Under the pieces are notes generated by a model. It saw only the letters and a program-made list of their open reading frames with translations, was not told the origin of the DNA and did not search any database. The translations under genes and the position numbers were made by a program. Source: an uncultured Halomicronema sp. (GTDB lineage Bacteria; Cyanobacteriota; Cyanobacteriia; Phormidesmidales; Phormidesmidaceae). Taken from it: a DNA stretch of 43,409 nt. Below, in pieces: positions 16,216 to 24,514 of the stretch. Position 1 is the first letter of the stretch. Each line of letters starts with the position of its first letter. Location of the stretch: the NCBI GenBank assembly GCA_937899725.1, contig CALCCA010000058.1, positions 1 to 43,409 on the forward strand, given 5' to 3'.

Positions 16216-16947
16216 ATGAATGTGATCATGCCTGAGACGTGGCCCCAGACGCCCGCTGCCGCGATCGCCCTGCAGCAAGCGCTGCGATCGCAGGTGATTT
16301 TTTACGACGATTTATCCCCGACCGTGCAATTTGTAGCGGGGGTGGATGTCGGCTTTGAATCTGCCGGTACGATTACTCGCGCTGCCGTGGTCGTGTTGGA
16401 ATTTCCCTCCCTGCAGCTGGTGGACTATGCTCTGAAAAAGCAGCCCACGACTTTTCCCTACATTCCCGGTCTGCTGTCCTTTCGAGAAATTCCGGCGGTG
16501 CTGACTGCCCTCGCGGCGCTCACGATCACGCCGGATCTAATTCTTTGTGACGGTCAAGGCTTGGCGCATCCGCGCCGGTTGGGCATTGCCTGTCACTTAG
16601 GGCTCTTGGTCAACTGCCCCACCATCGGCGTGGCAAAATCGCGTCTGATTGGTCGTCACGCTAAGCTGCCGCTCGACAAGGGTGCCTGGGTGCCGCTGCA
16701 GGATGGAGCAGAGGTTATCGGTGCTGTACTGCGCAGTCGGACTGGTACGCGGCCTCTTTACATTTCACCAGGCCATCGCATCAGCTTGCCGACGGCGCTG
16801 CACTATGTGCAGGGCTGCACGCCCAAATATCGCCTGCCCGAGACCACGCGCCTGGCGGATCGGTTGGCGTCGAATCGGAGTCGGTTACCACCGCTCAAAC
16901 CCGTGAATATCGACGTTGATGCGCAGTCGGGCAATCAGAGTGACTAA
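16216..16947 (+). CDS. nfi: Endonuclease V (deoxyinosine 3' endonuclease)
   Basis: A 243-residue endonuclease V, which nicks DNA one phosphodiester 3' of deoxyinosine and starts repair of deaminated adenine. The three acidic metal-binding positions are present: VAGVDVGFE (first Asp), the wedge YIPGLLSFREIPAVL (Glu, with PYIPG reading the lesion strand), and LILCDGQGLAHPRRLGIACH (Asp and downstream His). IGVAKSRLIG and the RTGTRPLYISPGHRISL segment complete the family pattern. Two ATGs (16216 and 16228) are possible. It is divergent from the lipase gene across a 202-bp spacer without obvious motifs. Identification is firm. Confidence 0.95.
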   Translation: MNVIMPETWPQTPAAAIALQQALRSQVIFYDDLSPTVQFVAGVDVGFESAGTITRAAVVVLEFPSLQLVDYALKKQPTTFPYIPGLLSFREIPAVLTALAALTITPDLILCDGQGLAHPRRLGIACHLGLLVNCPTIGVAKSRLIGRHAKLPLDKGAWVPLQDGAEVIGAVLRSRTGTRPLYISPGHRISLPTALHYVQGCTPKYRLPETTRLADRLASNRSRLPPLKPVNIDVDAQSGNQSD

Positions 16948-16963
16948 GGCGGTTGGTCGCGGC

Positions 16964-17044
16964 GGCTAGGGGGCGTGAACTGGCGTCGCCGCTGATGAAC
17001 CGCACCTTCTGTCGATCGTGCCTGCTGCTGGCTAGGGGGCGTGA
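16964..17044 (+). repeat. Short direct repeat pair between nfi and the peptidoglycan-binding gene
   Basis: GGCTAGGGGGCGTGA occurs identically at 16964-16978 and 17030-17044, a 66-base spacing. The segment lies between the convergent nfi and peptidoglycan-binding-domain genes. A local duplication is the simple explanation; no function is evident. Confidence 0.5.
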
Positions 17045-17068
17045 GACCTGCCGACTGGACGCGTGACG

Positions 17069-17560
17069 TTAGGCAAAGCCCAATTCGGTGAGGGCATGGG
17101 GCTGCTGTTCTTGCAATAGGTGCATCGCCTCTTGGGTTAACGGCCCCATGATGCCGTCGATCGCACCGTGATAGATGCCCTGACGATGCAGGTACGCCTG
17201 CAAGACTTTGGTGCGGCTTTGCAGGTCGCGCCAGAGGTTGCCAATACGGCCTTGGCCGATAGCGCTGCGAAACTTGTCTTGCTGAGTTTTGATGAAATCG
17301 TTGTCGATCAGGCCCAAATGGTGGGCCACCAGATGGTCACCTTCTTCTAACCAAAAATTCAACACGGGGTCATCGATACCCTGCTGCAAAATCTCGGCCA
17401 TCCGGTCTTGCTGCGCTTCACTCAGCGCTGGTTGGAGCGCGAGTAAGCAATATTCCAAAATCATCGCCTGATAGCGGGGTGATTCACCCAGCAAATCTAG
17501 CAGGGCGCTATCAGGCGGATTAATTTCCAGACTGTCTAGCTCTGGGTGGGCCATGTTCAT
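17069..17560 (-). CDS. Peptidoglycan-binding-domain-like protein
   Basis: About 163 residues with the chosen start. The C-terminal 45 residues (VLQAYLHRQGIYHGAIDGIM followed by GPLTQEAM) match the peptidoglycan_binding_1 repeat, with the hallmark G-x-(I/Y)-x-G-x-I-D-G-x-x-G-P. The N-terminal about 110 residues are helical and unassigned. No signal peptide is visible, which is odd for a wall-binding protein, so the domain may serve another purpose or export may be non-classical. I prefer the ATG at 17560 because GAGGAG lies about 10 bases upstream; the frame also opens 18 codons further out (17614) but without such support. The gene is divergent from the sigma-factor gene at 17807. Confidence 0.75.
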   Translation of the reverse strand: MNMAHPELDSLEINPPDSALLDLLGESPRYQAMILEYCLLALQPALSEAQQDRMAEILQQGIDDPVLNFWLEEGDHLVAHHLGLIDNDFIKTQQDKFRSAIGQGRIGNLWRDLQSRTKVLQAYLHRQGIYHGAIDGIMGPLTQEAMHLLQEQQPHALTELGFA

Positions 17561-17724
17561 TATCCTTATTCTCCTCAGTGCGTTCCTATGGTTCAGGTTG
17601 TGACGGCACAACATGCTGTGTAGTTGTGGCGCTCACCAACGGTCTGTGACAGGGCAATCATCTCAAAGTCACAAAAAAATCACGCAACGTTCAGCAATTT
17701 GATTTTGAGCAGGTGTTTGTAGAG

Positions 17725-17736
17725 TTAACGCGTTAA
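17725..17736. promoter_or_regulatory. Palindrome TTAACGCGTTAA upstream of the sigma-factor gene
   Basis: This perfect 12-bp palindrome lies 70 bases before the sigma-factor start and about 165 bases before the divergent peptidoglycan-binding gene. The same spacer carries several GTCAC/GTGAC words (near 17645, 17671, 17751 and 17770), two of which read GTCACA. A regulator binding site is plausible but unproven; no matching regulator gene can be named. Confidence 0.35.
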
Positions 17737-17806
17737 TTGCGCCGCCTGATGTCACAGAAATCCATCAAGTGTCACTGATTAGTAAGCATTAGCATCGGAG
17801 AGGAAA

Positions 17807-18427
17807 ATGGCCAATTTTCACGGCGATCGCGAGCCTCCATTTCCCGAATTTGTTGACCCTCAGGACTGTTTTGACGAAGCCCTCGAAGAAATTTTAGGGC
17901 CAGATAACCCGACGGCTTATTCTGTCTTTACCGCGATGGAGCGTATGGTCAGACAGTTCAATCTTGATGTTGAAGCCCATGGCCTGCTGTTCGATGCTTA
18001 TCTCTGTGGCAAAAAGGCGCTGCAGCAGGGCAAGGTCATTCGCAATCCCAAGGCTTGGCTTAAGGGCACTGCCTTTAATTTAGCGCGCGAAAAGCATCGT
18101 AAGCGCAGAAAAACCTGTGCCTATGCTCCTAATTTAATGGACGCGATGTTTGCCGACGAAGGTGATAGCCCCATGGACTACGCCATCTTGGATGAAGAGC
18201 TCCGAGCCGTGGTGCGGGCAGTCTGCCGCCTCCAAATCGAACACCCAGACGTTTTTCACCTGATTCATCAAAAAGTGGTGGAAGGACTCTCGTGGCGAGA
18301 GATTCAGGAACGGTATGTGCAGGAAAGCGGTCGGGATGACATCAACGAAGCGGCTTTACGTCAGCGGTTTTCGCGCGGTCGCCGCTATCTGCGCAAGATT
18401 TTCCATGAAGTGATGACGGCTCAGTAG
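17807..18427 (+). CDS. Sigma-70 family RNA polymerase sigma factor (small, two-region type)
   Basis: 206 residues. IRNPKAWLKGTAFNLAREKH RKRRK resembles sigma region 2.3-2.4 (written with a break). LRAVVRAVCRLQIEHPDVFHL then VVEGLSWREIQERYV and NEAALRQRFSRGRRYLRKIF match region 4, including the helix-turn-helix. The length suits an ECF-like or alternative factor. The start ATG has GAGAGGAAA immediately upstream, a clear ribosome-binding site. No anti-sigma gene is adjacent; the next gene on this strand is a Uma2 gene 111 bp away. The target promoters are unknown. The 17725 palindrome may regulate this gene. Confidence 0.82.
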   Translation: MANFHGDREPPFPEFVDPQDCFDEALEEILGPDNPTAYSVFTAMERMVRQFNLDVEAHGLLFDAYLCGKKALQQGKVIRNPKAWLKGTAFNLAREKHRKRRKTCAYAPNLMDAMFADEGDSPMDYAILDEELRAVVRAVCRLQIEHPDVFHLIHQKVVEGLSWREIQERYVQESGRDDINEAALRQRFSRGRRYLRKIFHEVMTAQ

Positions 18428-18538
18428 AAATTGGAGAGGTGGAGGAGTGGGGGAGTGAGTGAGCGATGGAGTAAGGGAGTGGGGGGATGCTCCAGCAGCC
18501 CGCTAAAATAAACAGACCTGCTCAGTTCAGGAGCTGCG
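18428..18538 (+). repeat. Purine-rich G-run spacer
   Basis: The spacer between the sigma-factor gene and the second Uma2 gene holds a G/A-rich stretch from about 18433 to 18488, built of irregular GGAG/GAGTG units with several runs of three or more Gs. It resembles other G-run spacers in this window (21599-21628). There is no coding content. Confidence 0.4.
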
Positions 18539-19270
18539 ATGGTTGCCAGTACAAGCGCTCTGAAGATTCGTTGGGAAAAGCTGCCCGATGACTTCGTTCT
18601 GCCGGATGACCCTGTGGATAATATTGCCCAACCCGCCCTTGCCGCCGCGTTAACCGATGCCCTGACAACGGCTGGGCAGCTGGCGGCGGACGCTTTGATC
18701 ACGACGAACTACGGCATTTGTGCCACGGTTAATGGCCAAGTCGTCGTCAAAGCGCCGGACTGGGCTTTTGTGCCCCACATCACGGTGGCTCGTGCCGAGG
18801 TGCATCGCAGCTATACGCCGCAGCTGCAGGGCGATTTGCCGCTGATCGTGATGGAGTTCCTCTCTGACGAGGAAGGTAACGAATATTCCACCAAGCCCAC
18901 CTATCCCCCTGGCAAATGGTTTTTTTATGAGCAGGTGCTGCAGGTGCCCTACTACGCGCTGTTTGGCTTGGAGAGCAATACGCTGGAGTTTTATCGACGG
19001 GGTGCAGACCAGCGCTACGACCTTGCCGAACCGAATGCGGCTGGTTGCTACTGGATACCCGAAATGTCACTAGCGCTAGGCCGCTGGTCAGGGCAGCGAG
19101 AGAATCGTGATGGCGTCTGGCTCCGCTGGTGGGATGCCGCAGGCCACCTGCTGCCGTGGGCTCAAGAACAGGCAGCAGCTGAGCGGCAGCGGGCTGATAC
19201 TGAACAGCAGCGGGCCGATCGCCTAGCGGCTCGGCTGCGAGAGTTGGGGATTGATCCAGCAAGTCTTTAA
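18539..19270 (+). CDS. Uma2 family protein (DUF820) with C-terminal coiled coil
   Basis: 243 residues. The Uma2 nuclease-like core is seen in PDWAFVPHITVARAEV, LPLIVMEFLSDEEGNEYSTK and LQVPYYALFGLESNTLEFY. VWLRWWDAAGHLLPWAQEQ leads into a 35-residue heptad-rich tail (AAAERQRADTEQQRADRLAA) that ends RELGIDPASL, typical of a Uma2 subtype with a coiled-coil tail. It is useful as an intact reference for the broken homologue at 32392, which shares the WLRW-D-A-x-G-x-LL segment and the tail. It begins with ATG at 18539 without a strong ribosome-binding site. The role of the family is not established. The base composition matches its neighbours. Confidence 0.9.
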   Translation: MVASTSALKIRWEKLPDDFVLPDDPVDNIAQPALAAALTDALTTAGQLAADALITTNYGICATVNGQVVVKAPDWAFVPHITVARAEVHRSYTPQLQGDLPLIVMEFLSDEEGNEYSTKPTYPPGKWFFYEQVLQVPYYALFGLESNTLEFYRRGADQRYDLAEPNAAGCYWIPEMSLALGRWSGQRENRDGVWLRWWDAAGHLLPWAQEQAAAERQRADTEQQRADRLAARLRELGIDPASL

Positions 19271-19328
19271 CAGTTGTCTGACTCTTCTCAGGGGCTGTCT
19301 CAGCCGTCACTCACCAATCCGCCTGATC

Positions 19329-19697
19329 TTAAATAACGTGCTTAAAGCGCTGCAGGCGATCGGAATAGCTGCGCATCACATCGATCGCAAATGTGGGTGA
19401 GTTCTCAATCAAAAATTTGAAGCGCTCTTCATTCAACACGGCCAGTTCACAATCACACTGGGCGATCGCTGTTGACCGCCGCCGCTTATCAGGATGCACC
19501 AAGGCCCCTTCGCCAAATACGTCCCCGGCCTCAATCGTTTCAACGGTATTGCCGTCCACTTGCATGGCCACAGTCCCAGAAATGACGCCATACATCACGG
19601 CCCCGGTGTCTCCGACTTTGAAAATGACGTCTCCAGCTTTGAGCGTTTGGTTTTCATCAATTTTAGAGAAGAGTTCGATTGTATGTTCAGCGCTCAT
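19329..19697 (-). CDS. Stand-alone cyclic nucleotide-binding domain protein
   Basis: About 122 residues consisting of one cNMP-binding (CAP_ED) domain and nothing else. Visible are LKAGDVIFKVGDTGAVMYGV, ISGTVAMQV, EAGDVFGEGALVHPDKRRRS (the phosphate-binding cassette, with Arg in the expected region) and a C-terminal helix. There is no DNA-binding helix-turn-helix, so it is not a CRP-type regulator; such small proteins may act as sensors or partners. The ATG at 19697 is preceded by GGATGG; an upstream in-frame ATG at 19709 would add four residues. The gene converges on the Uma2 gene at 18539. Cyclic nucleotide binding is inferred from the family. Confidence 0.85.
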   Translation of the reverse strand: MSAEHTIELFSKIDENQTLKAGDVIFKVGDTGAVMYGVISGTVAMQVDGNTVETIEAGDVFGEGALVHPDKRRRSTAIAQCDCELAVLNEERFKFLIENSPTFAIDVMRSYSDRLQRFKHVI

Positions 19698-19921
19698 TGC
19701 ACCATCCACAGCAAAGTTTATTTCCCGATTGTGAAGGACACCCTGGCGTCATCGCAACGGGGTGAGTTGCCCTGATGGGTGACCGGTGATTAGCCAGATC
19801 AGGCTGACTGAGCAAGCAGATTAGGTTTGGGCGGGGCGATCGCCAGTTTCATCCCGATGCTCTAAACACAACTACAGATTGCGCCCCATCATCCTTTCAC
19901 CCCCTCATTCACGGTATTGCG

Positions 19922-21523
19922 CTAATCTCCAGAACTGGTCTTAGGCGGCATCATGCGGGCCATTTGCTCCCAGGCGCCGCGACCAAACTCTTTCTCATAT
20001 TCTCGACTGATCCAATCACCGCGCTTGCCCAGCCGTTTGGCGCTGCGGTGCAGATAGGCTAAAAATGCCTGCTGGTGCTCCCAGGTGGGTCGGCGACCAA
20101 AGATAGAGCCCAAGCACCAATCAACCTTTGCGGTTCTGCCGGTGTGTTCAAAAAAGTGGTGCTCTGCTAGCGTGACGGCATAGCCGCTTTTGAAAATGCG
20201 GCGACGGTGACCGTGAAAAATTTCAATCAGGGTGGGAATATCGCGAATGGTATGGGCCTGATCGCGAGAATAGATCTGCACCATATCTTCGAGATTTAGA
20301 GGCCGTTCTGAAACCCAATTGTGTTCGCATTCAGGGCATTGCACGATGAAGCTCAGCACCATGCGGCCACAGTTGGGGCAGGCTTTCATCGGCGGTGGAC
20401 TGCCGCCGCCGCTGCCCTCTTTGCGCATGGGCAGATGATATTCGTCAATATCTTCGGGAAAGCCCAGTCGCTCTAAATTACCAGCCTGATCGAGAATGAT
20501 GCCGCAGGCTTTGCCAGTTTGGGGCGAGATCCGCATCACCCGGCCAATTTGCTGAATGTGCAGGGCGCTGGATTGGGTGGGCCGCAGCAGTAGCCCGACT
20601 TCAACGCTGGGTTCATCAAAGCCGATGCTGATTACGTTGCAAGAGGTCAGCAGCAAAATGCGTTCTTCGCGCAGATCAGCATACATGCGCTGGCGCTCTT
20701 TAATCGGGGTGCCCCCTTCCACCGTGTCAGCGGGAATGCCCGCTCGCCGAAATTCTTCCGCGACGTGGCGAGCGTGCTCGATATCGACGCAAAAGGCGAT
20801 GGTGCGTTTGCCCAGGGTCAGACGCCGCCATTCGCGCACGATTTTGGAGACGAGTTCAGGGCGATCGCAGGCATTTTTTAGTCCGGCCTCGTCATAGTCA
20901 CCGCGCACGGTTTTCACGCCTTTGAGATCGGCAATGCCATCCGGCGGCATGCTGAAATATTTCATTTCTGATAGAAAGCCCATCGCCTGCAGATCTGCTG
21001 GCGGCGGGGCCGAAACCAGCGTGTCTAGATGCTCCCCCAGCTGATCTTTACCCAAGCGCTCGGGCGTGGCCGTCATCGCCAGATGCACCGCTTGGGGATG
21101 AGTTTTGTAAATGACGGACTTGCCGACGCGGCTAAACAGGGTGGTGTGGGCTTCGTCATAGAAAATCACGTCAGCGGGCCAGGTGCGCCACCACTTGCGC
21201 TGCGCCATGGTTTGCACGCTGGCAATCTGAATTGGGGCGGTGCGGTCTTCTTCCCACCCGGCTTTGATGAAGCCGCAGTGCAGCCCAAACGATTTCATCT
21301 TGTCGTAGGTTTGGCCTACCAAGACATCGAGATGCACCAAAAACATTAGCCGCTTACCGGCGGCTTCGGCATGGGCGCAAATTTGGCCGCTGATGATAGT
21401 TTTACCGGCTCCCGTGCCCGCGATGATGGCGATCTTAGTATGACCTTCGTTGATTTTGCGATACAGGTCGTTGATCAGCTCAACCTGATAGGGACGCAGC
21501 TGCGGCATAGAAGGAGCAGGCAT
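19922..21523 (-). CDS. Superfamily 2 DEAD/DEAH-box helicase with C-terminal zinc ribbon
   Basis: 533 residues. Walker A is GTGAGKT (36-42), motif II is DEAH (123-126), motif III is TATP (151-154), and QIGRVMR (325-331) is motif VI. LRPYQVELINDLYRKI is the Q-motif-like start seen in type III restriction/RecQ-like/XPB-like helicases. After the two RecA-like domains comes a zinc-binding pair CPNCG...CPECE (Cys382, 385, 396, 399), then a 130-residue helical tail with a WxxG/HxxF pattern (TWEHQQAFLAYLHRSAKRLG). It resembles phage- and cyanobacteria-borne DEAD/DEAH helicases rather than RecG or UvrB. No nuclease or methylase gene adjoins, so a restriction role is unsupported. The start at 21523 may instead be an in-frame ATG 5 codons later. 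Confidence 0.9.
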   Translation of the reverse strand: MPAPSMPQLRPYQVELINDLYRKINEGHTKIAIIAGTGAGKTIISGQICAHAEAAGKRLMFLVHLDVLVGQTYDKMKSFGLHCGFIKAGWEEDRTAPIQIASVQTMAQRKWWRTWPADVIFYDEAHTTLFSRVGKSVIYKTHPQAVHLAMTATPERLGKDQLGEHLDTLVSAPPPADLQAMGFLSEMKYFSMPPDGIADLKGVKTVRGDYDEAGLKNACDRPELVSKIVREWRRLTLGKRTIAFCVDIEHARHVAEEFRRAGIPADTVEGGTPIKERQRMYADLREERILLLTSCNVISIGFDEPSVEVGLLLRPTQSSALHIQQIGRVMRISPQTGKACGIILDQAGNLERLGFPEDIDEYHLPMRKEGSGGGSPPPMKACPNCGRMVLSFIVQCPECEHNWVSERPLNLEDMVQIYSRDQAHTIRDIPTLIEIFHGHRRRIFKSGYAVTLAEHHFFEHTGRTAKVDWCLGSIFGRRPTWEHQQAFLAYLHRSAKRLGKRGDWISREYEKEFGRGAWEQMARMMPPKTSSGD

Positions 21524-21598
21524 AAAACGGGCGATCGCTCACAGATAACAGTCAACACCCTTTCGATAATACATCGGCACTATCCCTGCTGGCGGGCG

Positions 21599-21726
21599 AG
21601 GGGTGAGGGGCGAGGGGGCAAGGGGGCAGATTTTGGACTTTATTTTCAGAGCATCGACACAATCATCGATGTCTCAAAAGCGAATCGCTGTTTGCCCCCC
21701 AGCCCCCCGGCCCCCCAGCTCCCCGG
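21599..21726. repeat. Paired G-run and C-run tracts (possible G-quadruplex/hairpin)
   Basis: Between the M48 protease and helicase genes the plus strand has a G-rich tract with at least four runs of four or five Gs (about 21599-21628) and, 65 bases on, a C-rich tract with runs of six Cs (21695-21726). The tracts can pair with each other as a long GC hairpin, or each can form a quadruplex on its own strand. They lie between co-directional genes and may attenuate transcription toward the helicase gene. Confidence 0.5.
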
Positions 21727-21769
21727 CTGTTCTCCACCCTCTCAAACTGAGCCTCAATCTCAGAACTGA

Positions 21770-23542
21770 CTACTCCGTCTCCACCTCCGTCTCCGTCTCT
21801 ACCTCCGTCTCCGCCTCGACCTCGCCTGCTGGAGTCTCGTTGGCTCCTGGTTCTGGCTCTTCGGCGGCGGCTGGGGTGAGGCGAGCTACGCGGGTTTGAA
21901 TGGCGAGATGTGAGGCGACCCCTTCATAGGCGTAGCGATTAAAGCCGCCAACCTCGACGATTTGTTTGAGGTAATCGACCCGTTCAGCTGGGGCTGGGTG
22001 TGATGCAAACCAAGACAGACCGCCCGTACCGCTGCTTTCTGCCTGCAGGGTAATCATGAGATTGTGCAGACCGTCAGCGGCGTAGCCTCCGACTGAGAGC
22101 AGCTGAGTGCCTAAAATATCGGCCTGCCGTTCCATCTCGCGCGAGTAGCTGCTAAAGGCCAGGCTGGCGGCAATGCCTCCTACCTGGGGTAACGGAATGA
22201 TGCCCGCCACGCTGCTGATCAGGTTGCCGTTGGTCGCCATTTGAAAACCGTGAGAGAGGACGGCGTGGGCAAGTTCGTGGGCCACGAGGCCCGCTAATTC
22301 CGCCTCTGACTGAGTTTTGAGGATGGCTCCCGAGTTGATGAAAATCTTGCCGCCGGGGAGGGCGAAGGCGTTCAGCTCAGGGTCTTCAATCACATAAAAT
22401 TCGTAGTCAAATTCGTCGCGACCGGCGAGGCTCGCCAACTTTTGCCCCATGCCGTCTAAATAGGCGTTCACTGCTGCGTCCGTCATCATGGGGGCTTGGT
22501 CTTTGATTTGCGCTGCGGCACCGGCGCCAATGGCCGATTCGCCCTGCAGCAAAATCATGGCAGAGTTGAGAGCCGTGTAGGGGCCGATCAGGCCGCCGGT
22601 CAAGATCAGGCCCGCTGCTCCGGTGACGATGTTGCCGATCAGGTTGCCGGTCAACTCTTCATTCATCGCGGCGCGAAACCGATCTAAATTTTCTTGACTC
22701 AGAGTTTCCATACTGGCCTGCTCAGGATGCTCAGGATTAAGCAACACAAACTGTTTGGCGGTGATGGCGGCTTCAATCCACTGTTCCAAAGCCATCTGAG
22801 TTTTGGTGCGTGCCTGCAGTAGGTCGGGCTGGCTGGGATAAATGATCAGTGCCCGGTCGAGGATCTCATCGGCTTCTGCGGCGCGATCGTTCGCAATCAG
22901 ATAATCCGCGTAAAACACCTGCGCCGGAATGAATTCAGGATACTCATCGACTAACAGCTCCAGCGGCACTAACGTGCGGTGGGTCAGGCCCAATTCGTAG
23001 CCTGCTTGAGCTTCTCGCCAATAAACGGTGCCGCCTGGGGGTAAATCAGCTGGGTCGTAAATCGGCAGCGGCCGCAATGTATCGGGGTCGACTTGCCACA
23101 GAGCGTCTTTCACCTGGCGATAGAGAGCCTCAGCGGCGTCGCGATCGCCGGCCAGGTAATACTCATCCGCCGCCATCAAAATCTGCTGTTGCTTGGTAAT
23201 CTTGGGCGGTTCTGCGGTCTCACCGAGCGATTCAATTTCCGCATCGTTCCACGTTTCATCACCTTCTGCCGGCAGGCTGTCAGCCGGGAGCCGGGGCTCA
23301 AAATCAGGCAGATTGAGGGTGTCTTCTGTCGGGTCAGCGTCGGGTGCGGCGTCTTCAGCGGCTGGCCCGCTCAACTCGTCAGCGGCATCAGACTGAGGTT
23401 CAGCGGGGTCGGGCGGCGCTTGTGCGGTCAGCATCGGCTGAGCAGCTTGGACGGCTGATCGAGATAGCCCTCCCAGGTTCAGCCCAGCCGTGATCAAAAG
23501 CCCGACTAGGCTCCAAGCTAAGAAGCGTTTCCGAATCGTCAT
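21770..23542 (-). CDS. M48 family metalloprotease with TPR-like region
   Basis: 590 residues. A signal peptide or anchor (about 1-34, LAWSLVGLLITAGLNLGG) is followed by an acidic Pro/Ala-rich linker, then a TPR-like helical region (about 115-290), then the M48 peptidase domain. The zinc site is LVAHELAHAVLSHG (HELAH at 422-426) with the third-ligand helix SREMERQADILG (Glu471). NAFALPGGKIFINSGAI is the family strand. The domain order is TPR before protease, unlike E. coli BepA, where the TPRs follow. The C-terminus is a Glu/Thr/Val low-complexity repeat (EVETETEVETE). It is probably an extracytoplasmic quality-control protease. The spacer to the helicase gene holds G/C-run tracts. Confidence 0.92.
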   Translation of the reverse strand: MTIRKRFLAWSLVGLLITAGLNLGGLSRSAVQAAQPMLTAQAPPDPAEPQSDAADELSGPAAEDAAPDADPTEDTLNLPDFEPRLPADSLPAEGDETWNDAEIESLGETAEPPKITKQQQILMAADEYYLAGDRDAAEALYRQVKDALWQVDPDTLRPLPIYDPADLPPGGTVYWREAQAGYELGLTHRTLVPLELLVDEYPEFIPAQVFYADYLIANDRAAEADEILDRALIIYPSQPDLLQARTKTQMALEQWIEAAITAKQFVLLNPEHPEQASMETLSQENLDRFRAAMNEELTGNLIGNIVTGAAGLILTGGLIGPYTALNSAMILLQGESAIGAGAAAQIKDQAPMMTDAAVNAYLDGMGQKLASLAGRDEFDYEFYVIEDPELNAFALPGGKIFINSGAILKTQSEAELAGLVAHELAHAVLSHGFQMATNGNLISSVAGIIPLPQVGGIAASLAFSSYSREMERQADILGTQLLSVGGYAADGLHNLMITLQAESSGTGGLSWFASHPAPAERVDYLKQIVEVGGFNRYAYEGVASHLAIQTRVARLTPAAAEEPEPGANETPAGEVEAETEVETETEVETE

Positions 23543-23801
23543 GCTGTTGTCCTGCTATGAGACCGCGTACCCATGCTGTGATTGCTAATATCGTCAATCT
23601 AACAGCATCACTGAGCGGTCGATAGGTGACTATTAAATTTTGATCGAGGGCGGTGGTAAAAAGTTTCTGTCTGCCGAAACGATTCTGCGAAATTGACGCC
23701 TGCCCGGCTGATTGTGGATGAAGCACGGGTTAGGGACACTCTCGGGTTAGTCATGCACCAGACGGTGGGTGCAGACCGGTCACCAGGGAACCGTGAATCG
23801 G

Positions 23802-24512
23802 TTAGCGATCGCCCGCCTCACTACCCCACACCCCTTCTAGTGAAAGCTGCGCGGCAGCTTGGGCCAGGGCGGCTAAATCGTGGGTCGCGGTGAGGTAAGG
23901 TAGGGTGCCTAATACCGGTAGCTGAGTGAGGCGCTCGATCAGCGCCACGGGTGCCCAGTTGGCCTGTTGCTCTGGCGTGAGAGGCACGGCACAGTTGAGA
24001 ATGAGACCCCGAATTGAGAGCTGATGCTGGCGGGCCAGGGCAGTGTTCGCGACGGCTTGGGCGATCGCGCCGAGTTTCACGGGTACCACGAGCACAATGG
24101 GCAGTCGCCAGGCGGCCGCCACGTCGGCCACAGTCCATTCCTCGGTGACGGGTGAGCCCAACCCCCCTAGCGCTTCGATCAGTACAAAGTCCCGCTCAGT
24201 CAGGAGCTGGTTGAGGGTTTGCCAAACGAGGCCCAGATCCACCGTTTTGCCCTCTTGGGCGGCGGCGAGTGGGGGCGCAAGGGGAGCGGCGAACCGCTGG
24301 GGGGCGATCGTCGCCGGCGGCTGGTCTAGATCGAACAGCTGGGTGTAGGTTTCAAAATCGCCGATGCCTGACTGCACGGGTTTTATCAGCCCCAAGGCCG
24401 ACTTCGGCAAGTGCTGCAGCCAATAAGCGGTTAGAGCGGTGGTGACGATGGTTTTGCCGACTTCGGTATCGGTGCCGGTAATCAGCAATCCGTTGGCGAT
24501 CGCGCTGCCCAT
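23802..24512 (-). CDS. bioD: Dethiobiotin synthase
   Basis: 236 residues. BioD makes dethiobiotin from 7,8-diaminopelargonic acid, CO2 and ATP, the penultimate step in biotin synthesis. The P-loop LLITGTDTEVGKT is near the N-terminus, GLIKPVQSG carries the substrate-carboxylation Lys, and FVLIEALGGLGSPVTEEW matches the E-(A/G)-A-GG-x-x-x-P motif around the metal site. ILNCAVPL is the base-recognition strand. The ATG lies only two bases after the stop of the upstream Ser/Thr kinase gene, so translation is probably coupled although the functions are unrelated. No other bio gene is in the window. The downstream spacer to the M48 gene (23543-23801) shows nothing. Confidence 0.94.
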   Translation of the reverse strand: MGSAIANGLLITGTDTEVGKTIVTTALTAYWLQHLPKSALGLIKPVQSGIGDFETYTQLFDLDQPPATIAPQRFAAPLAPPLAAAQEGKTVDLGLVWQTLNQLLTERDFVLIEALGGLGSPVTEEWTVADVAAAWRLPIVLVVPVKLGAIAQAVANTALARQHQLSIRGLILNCAVPLTPEQQANWAPVALIERLTQLPVLGTLPYLTATHDLAALAQAAAQLSLEGVWGSEAGDR

Positions 24513-24514
24513 AG

